Positions 7,652-10,899 of a DNA stretch of 10,899 bases are shown one piece after another. The translations under genes were made by a program, and so were the position numbers. The stretch lies in contig JBAPTR010000025.1 of the NCBI GenBank assembly GCA_049282265.1, positions 1-10,899 of the forward strand. The letters are read 5' to 3'. Under the pieces are notes generated by a model. That model searched no databases and had not been told where the DNA came from. It saw only the letters and a program-made list of their open reading frames with translations. Positions within the stretch are counted from its first letter, which is position 1, and the number at the start of each line of letters is the position of its first letter. Source of the stretch: CAYUCJ01 sp049282265 (GTDB taxonomy: Bacteria > Desulfobacterota > DSM-4660 > Desulfatiglandales > Desulfatiglandaceae).

Positions 7652-9130
7652 ATGAATTTGACATTTGCCCATTTTCCATTTCTTTCGGCCATCCTCCTCT
7701 CCTGCGTGACCGGCCTGGTGCTGATTCTCCTGGCTCCGGGAGACCGCAAAGGGTTGATCAAAGGGATCGGGCTTGTCTTTTCGGGGATCACCCTGCTCCT
7801 GACCGTCATCCTCTTTTGCTCCTTTGACCGGACACGGGGAGGGCTACAGTTCGTTGAGAAAATCCCCTGGGTCAAACCCTTCGGCATCTCCTATTTCAAT
7901 GCGGTTGACGGCTTCAGCCTCCCGCTGCTGCTCCTCACCGGGATCATCTTTTTTACCGGGGTTCTCACCATGTGGGAACTGGAGGAGCGCGTCAAGGAAT
8001 TCCTGGCCTTCTTCTTTCTGCTTGTGACCGGGGTATTCGGCTTTTTCATGAGCATGGATCTCTTTTTCATCTTCGTCTGGTACGATGTGTCCCTCTTCCC
8101 CATGTACCCCCTTATCGCCATATGGGGCGGCACCCGGAAAGAGTACGGGGCCATGAAACTGTTTCTTTACCTCCTGGCCGGAAGCGCCCTGATCCTGCCC
8201 ACCATCATCTTCCTCTTCGTCAGATCAGGACTCAACACCTTCGATGTGGTCAGCCTGATGCAGCCCGGGACCTTCACATCCCTCGATCAGCGATTTGCCT
8301 TCATCCTCCTCTATCTGGGATTCGGCATCCTGGCCGCTGTCTGGCCTCTGCACTCCTGGTCGCCGACAGGACACGTGGCCGCACCCACATCCGTCAGCAT
8401 GATTCATGCCGGGGTACTCATGAAACTTGGCGCCTTCGGGATCTTGCGCCTCGCCATCTTTCTCTGCCCCGAGGGGTGGCAGTACTGGTCACAGGTCATG
8501 GCCGTCCTGGCCGCCATCGGGATTGTTTACGGCGTATTGGTCGGCCTCCGCCAGACGGATCTCAAGTATGTGGTGGCCTATTCGAGCGTCTCGCATATGG
8601 GGATCGTAGGTCTCGGGCTGGCCACGGTCACGGTGGATGGCCTGAACGGCGCTGTCTTCCAGATGTTCGCCCACGGGATCATGACCGCGCTCCTCTTTTC
8701 TTCCCTGGGCTACATCTATGACAGGACCCACACCAGGATGATCCCGGAGCTGGGCGGCATGAGCAGGACGATGCCTGTTATTTCGATCTATTTCATCGTC
8801 GGGTCATTGGCGGCCATGGGTGTCCCGGGCTTCGGGAATTTTTGGGCGGAGATCATTGTCTTTATCGCATCGTTCCGGACCTATCCGATTCTGGGCGCAA
8901 TCGCCGTTGCCGCCCTGGTGTTGAGCGCCCTTTTCATGCTGCGCGTGGTCCAGAAGACCTTTTACGGCCCGCCGAATGCGCACTTTGCGGACCTGCCGGA
9001 TGTCCGCTTCGGCCTGGGCCTACCCAGGCTGATCCTGGTCGCGATGATGATCCTCTTCGGCCTTTTTCCGTGGCTCATGCTGGATGTGATCCAGACCGCC
9101 TCGATTCCCCTGATAGGAGGGCTGCCCTGA
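7652..9130 (+). CDS. nuoM: NADH-quinone oxidoreductase subunit M, variant proton-channel residues
   Basis: This is the middle antiporter-like subunit (492 aa; E. coli 509, about 14 helices), related to MrpD. Family features include PMYPLIAIWGG (150-160), APTSVSMIHAGVLMKLGAFG with K258 (E. coli K265), LKYVVAYSSVSHMG (304-317) and FGNFWAEIIVF with E400 (E. coli E407). Two positions differ from the norm. The TM5 glutamate (E144) is D145 in VWYDVSLFPMY. The TM7 lysine (K234) is replaced: in GFGILAAVWPLHSWSPTGH the aligned residue is L227, and WLPDAH has become WSPTGH. The gene is otherwise full-length and in frame, with normal codon use, so it is a functional variant rather than a relic. ATG 7652 lies 7 nt after nuoL with a weak TAGGA ribosome site; the stop shares its A with the nuoN ATG (TGATG). 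Confidence 0.95.
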   Translation: MNLTFAHFPFLSAILLSCVTGLVLILLAPGDRKGLIKGIGLVFSGITLLLTVILFCSFDRTRGGLQFVEKIPWVKPFGISYFNAVDGFSLPLLLLTGIIFFTGVLTMWELEERVKEFLAFFFLLVTGVFGFFMSMDLFFIFVWYDVSLFPMYPLIAIWGGTRKEYGAMKLFLYLLAGSALILPTIIFLFVRSGLNTFDVVSLMQPGTFTSLDQRFAFILLYLGFGILAAVWPLHSWSPTGHVAAPTSVSMIHAGVLMKLGAFGILRLAIFLCPEGWQYWSQVMAVLAAIGIVYGVLVGLRQTDLKYVVAYSSVSHMGIVGLGLATVTVDGLNGAVFQMFAHGIMTALLFSSLGYIYDRTHTRMIPELGGMSRTMPVISIYFIVGSLAAMGVPGFGNFWAEIIVFIASFRTYPILGAIAVAALVLSALFMLRVVQKTFYGPPNAHFADLPDVRFGLGLPRLILVAMMILFGLFPWLMLDVIQTASIPLIGGLP

Positions 9131-10548
9131 TGGAATGGCGCCTCTTGATGCCTGAGCTTTACTTCCTGCTGGGGATCGTCCTGCTTTTCAGCCTGTCCAT
9201 GCGGGCGCGTCAGGACACGGGACGAATCCACAGGATCGCTTACTTTCTCGCCGCCATCGGCGTGGTGGTCAGCCTGGCGGCAGTCGGACAGAAGGGGACC
9301 GCCTTTTCAGGGGTCTACCGAGTGGATCTCTTCTCGCAGGCCTTCAAGGTCATGCTTGCATTGGCCCTTTTCCTGAGCGTCTGCCTCTGTAGGGATCTGA
9401 ATACCATCAGGGAGCGGCGACATACCGAATTCTATCTCCTGCTGATGATCGCAACCCTCGGGATGATGTTGCTGGTGAGCAGTGTTGAGCTGCTGACCCT
9501 CTATGTTTCCCTGGAACTCACCAGTTATTCCCTCTATGTCCTGGTTCCCCTGAGGAGGGGTTACGGTGTTCATGTGGAGGCGGGCATCAAGTATTTCCTT
9601 GTGGGAGTCACCACCTCGGCCCTGATGCTTTTCGGCCTCGCCCTCCTTTTCGGCGCCACCCGCAGCACCTCGCTTGCGGAACTGGCGAAGGTGATGCCCA
9701 GCCTGATCCATAGCCCCATGGCCTTCACCGGGCTTCTGCTCGCCCTCTGCGGGTTTTTCTTCAAACTGGCCGTTTTCCCCTTTCATGTATGGGCCCCGGG
9801 CGTCTATCAGGGGGCTGCCAACCAAGTCACCGCCTTTATCGCCACCGCGTCCAAGGTTGCGGCCATCGGGGTCATCGCCCGGATCGTATCCGTGACAGGG
9901 GGGGAGAGCATCCCTCTGGCCAAGGTGCTGGAAGGGGTCGCCATAGCCTCCATGACTCTCGGGAACCTGGTGGCCATTGTCCAGAAGGACCTGAAGCGGA
10001 TGCTCGCCTATTCGGCCATTGCGCAAGGGGGGTACGTCCTGGTAGGGATACTCAGCATGAGCCGGGGCGGCTACGCGAGTGCCATTTTTTATGCCCTGGC
10101 CTATCTGATCATGATCTATACCTGCTTCCTGGTACTGGTGAAGGTGGCGGGCGAGGGCGAGGACCTGAAGATCGTCCAGTTGGCGGGGTTGCATCGCCGC
10201 TCTCCCCTCCTCGCCATGGCGCTCATGCTGGGGGTCTTCGGCCTGGGAGGGCTTCCCCCGACCATCGGTTTTACAGGGAAGTTCCTGCTTTTCACAGCGG
10301 CCATGAAGAGCGGCCATTTCTTTCTGGTCCTCGTGGCCATGATCAACGTGGCCGTTTCACTTTACTATTACGCCCTGGTCGTCAAGGCGGCCTATCTCCT
10401 GAAGCCGGAACGGGAACTGCCACCCCTTTCATTGTCTGTTTCCGAAAGAATGCTCGCCACGGCCCTGATCCTGGTCCTGGTGGGTGGAGGCCTCTTCCCG
10501 CAGGTCCTCTACAACCTGGCCACGGCAGCGGCCAAGGTCCTTCCTTAG
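9130..10548 (+). CDS. nuoN: NADH-quinone oxidoreductase subunit N
   Basis: This is the antiporter-like subunit nearest NuoK (472 aa; E. coli 485). The proton-path residues are present: E129 on TM5 (LYVSLELTSYSLYVL), K212 on TM7 (CGFFFKLAVFPFHVW), K242 on TM8 (IATASKVAAIG) and K384 on TM12 (IGFTGKFLLF), matching E. coli E133, K217, K247 and K395. LKRMLAYSAIAQGGY (288-302) is the usual mid-domain motif. ATG 9130 shares one base with the nuoM stop, and AGGAGG (9115-9120) sits 9 nt upstream, so translation is coupled but also well primed. It is the last nuo gene; a non-coding stretch with hairpins follows, which suggests the operon ends here. Confidence 0.96.
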   Translation: MEWRLLMPELYFLLGIVLLFSLSMRARQDTGRIHRIAYFLAAIGVVVSLAAVGQKGTAFSGVYRVDLFSQAFKVMLALALFLSVCLCRDLNTIRERRHTEFYLLLMIATLGMMLLVSSVELLTLYVSLELTSYSLYVLVPLRRGYGVHVEAGIKYFLVGVTTSALMLFGLALLFGATRSTSLAELAKVMPSLIHSPMAFTGLLLALCGFFFKLAVFPFHVWAPGVYQGAANQVTAFIATASKVAAIGVIARIVSVTGGESIPLAKVLEGVAIASMTLGNLVAIVQKDLKRMLAYSAIAQGGYVLVGILSMSRGGYASAIFYALAYLIMIYTCFLVLVKVAGEGEDLKIVQLAGLHRRSPLLAMALMLGVFGLGGLPPTIGFTGKFLLFTAAMKSGHFFLVLVAMINVAVSLYYYALVVKAAYLLKPERELPPLSLSVSERMLATALILVLVGGGLFPQVLYNLATAAAKVLP

Positions 10549-10681
10549 TATCTTATGGATAGATTTGCGCCCAAGAGTGACTGAAATATTTTTGAGGGCG
10601 CCAAGGGAGTCGGGTCCTGGCAGCTTATTGAAGGCGCTCAGTTTATATTCCAGGAATGGATATTTCCGAGCCTTAAACAGC

Positions 10682-10701
10682 CATTTTCATGCCCGAAAAT
10701 G
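10682..10701 (+). terminator. Weak terminator-like hairpin downstream of nuoN
   Basis: CATTTTC (10682-10688) and GAAAATG (10695-10701) form a perfect 7-bp stem with loop ATGCCC, followed by CCCTTTTAAG. The stem is AT-rich and the T-run is only four bases, so termination would be weak. It is the first of three hairpins between nuoN and the next gene. Confidence 0.3.
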
Positions 10702-10728
10702 CCCTTTTAAGATATCGCTGCGCACCAA

Positions 10729-10746
10729 GGTTGATTTTAGTCAACC
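10729..10746 (+). terminator. Short hairpin followed by GTTTTC
   Basis: GGTTGA (10729-10734) pairs perfectly with TCAACC (10741-10746) around loop TTTTAG, and GTTTTC follows. The layout resembles an intrinsic terminator, but a 6-bp stem with a four-base T-run is marginal. Confidence 0.3.
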
Positions 10747-10772
10747 GTTTTCAGAGCTCCCCTTAGAAACGC

Positions 10773-10796
10773 GAGGGAGGTTCAGCGCCGTCCCTC
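10773..10796 (+). terminator. GC-rich hairpin, likely nuo operon terminator
   Basis: GAGGGAGG (10773-10780) pairs with CC-G-TCCCTC (10788-10796), an 8-bp GC-rich stem with one bulged G and loop TTCAGCG. The T-rich sequence CTTGCCTGTTTGTTT follows, although its T-run is interrupted. It is the most stable of the three hairpins after nuoN and the best single candidate for the operon's end. Confidence 0.4.
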
Positions 10797-10862
10797 CTTG
10801 CCTGTTTGTTTGGGACGGTTGAGAAATGTTGAAACTGCTACTGAGCATTTGAAAGGAAACGG

Positions 10863-10899
10863 GTGAAAAATATGAAGGAATTTGATTCGGAAGAGCTGA
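10863..10899 (+). CDS. Start of an unidentified gene (3' end outside window)
   Basis: Only 12 codons are visible: a GTG at 10863 or an in-frame ATG at 10872 opens VKNMKEFDSEEL. AAAGGAAA (10852-10859) is a fair ribosome site for the GTG; for the ATG it would lie rather far upstream. The frame runs off the window. The text KEFDSEEL faintly recalls the N-terminus of small cytochrome b5-like heme-binding proteins (KEFTLEEL type), but this is far too short to assign a function. Its separation from nuoN by hairpins suggests an independent transcription unit. Confidence 0.4.
   Translation, partial: MKNMKEFDSEEL

Larger units (their letters stand above)
10549..10862. other. Non-coding stretch after nuoN
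   Basis: This 314-bp stretch has no convincing gene. A 112-codon frame that crosses it begins inside nuoN in another phase and looks unrelated to any family I know. The stretch is less GC-rich than the genes and contains three closely spaced hairpins (10682-10701, 10729-10746, 10773-10796). TTGAGA (10819-10824) lies 17 nt before TACTGA, a poor promoter match, so I do not call a promoter for the next gene. Confidence 0.6.

Noticed and set aside
9307..10317. 336-codon open frame on the minus strand opposite nuoN
   Set aside because: Same kind of antisense shadow, with low-complexity hydrophilic composition and no motif or ribosome site.

Overview
The window holds the distal two thirds of a respiratory complex I (NADH:quinone oxidoreductase, nuo) operon, all on the + strand: the 3' end of nuoF, then nuoG, nuoH, nuoI, nuoJ, nuoK, nuoL, nuoM and nuoN. 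The order is the standard bacterial one and most junctions are tight (13-nt, 4-nt and 1-nt overlaps, or gaps of about 7 to 55 nt). The DNA is GC-rich. Protein sequences look like a Gram-negative anaerobe, and my best guess from family resemblance is a Desulfobacterota (deltaproteobacterial) lineage. That assignment is recalled resemblance, not a search result. NuoG keeps a complete N7 ligand set and NuoI closely follows the E. coli pattern, so this is an E. coli-like complex I.

Layout: 1-384 nuoF (5' end outside the window); 372-2870 nuoG; 2880-3875 nuoH; 3876-4277 a 402-bp non-coding block; 4278-4832 nuoI; 4879-5397 nuoJ; 5394-5699 nuoK; 5755-7644 nuoL; 7652-9130 nuoM; 9130-10548 nuoN; 10549-10862 a non-coding stretch with three hairpins; 10863-10899 the first codons of another gene.

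NuoF and NuoG belong to the NADH-oxidising arm and carry Fe-S clusters N3, N1b, N5, N4 and N7. NuoI carries N6a and N6b and links that arm to the quinone site. NuoH forms the membrane side of the quinone site. NuoJ and NuoK carry the coupling signal, and NuoL, NuoM and NuoN are the antiporter-like proton-pumping subunits.

Two things stand out. First, the operon is split between nuoH and nuoI, normally near neighbours, by a compound repeat: two direct repeats of about 54 bp, each able to fold, flank a 215-bp nested palindrome whose 29-nt and 22-nt arms match almost perfectly. It looks like a palindromic repetitive or MITE-like element and may affect read-through or mRNA stability. Second, NuoM lacks the conserved transmembrane-helix-7 lysine and has Asp in place of the key TM5 glutamate, whereas NuoL and NuoN keep both. 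I found no new multi-gene system here; the compound repeat is the best candidate for something undescribed.
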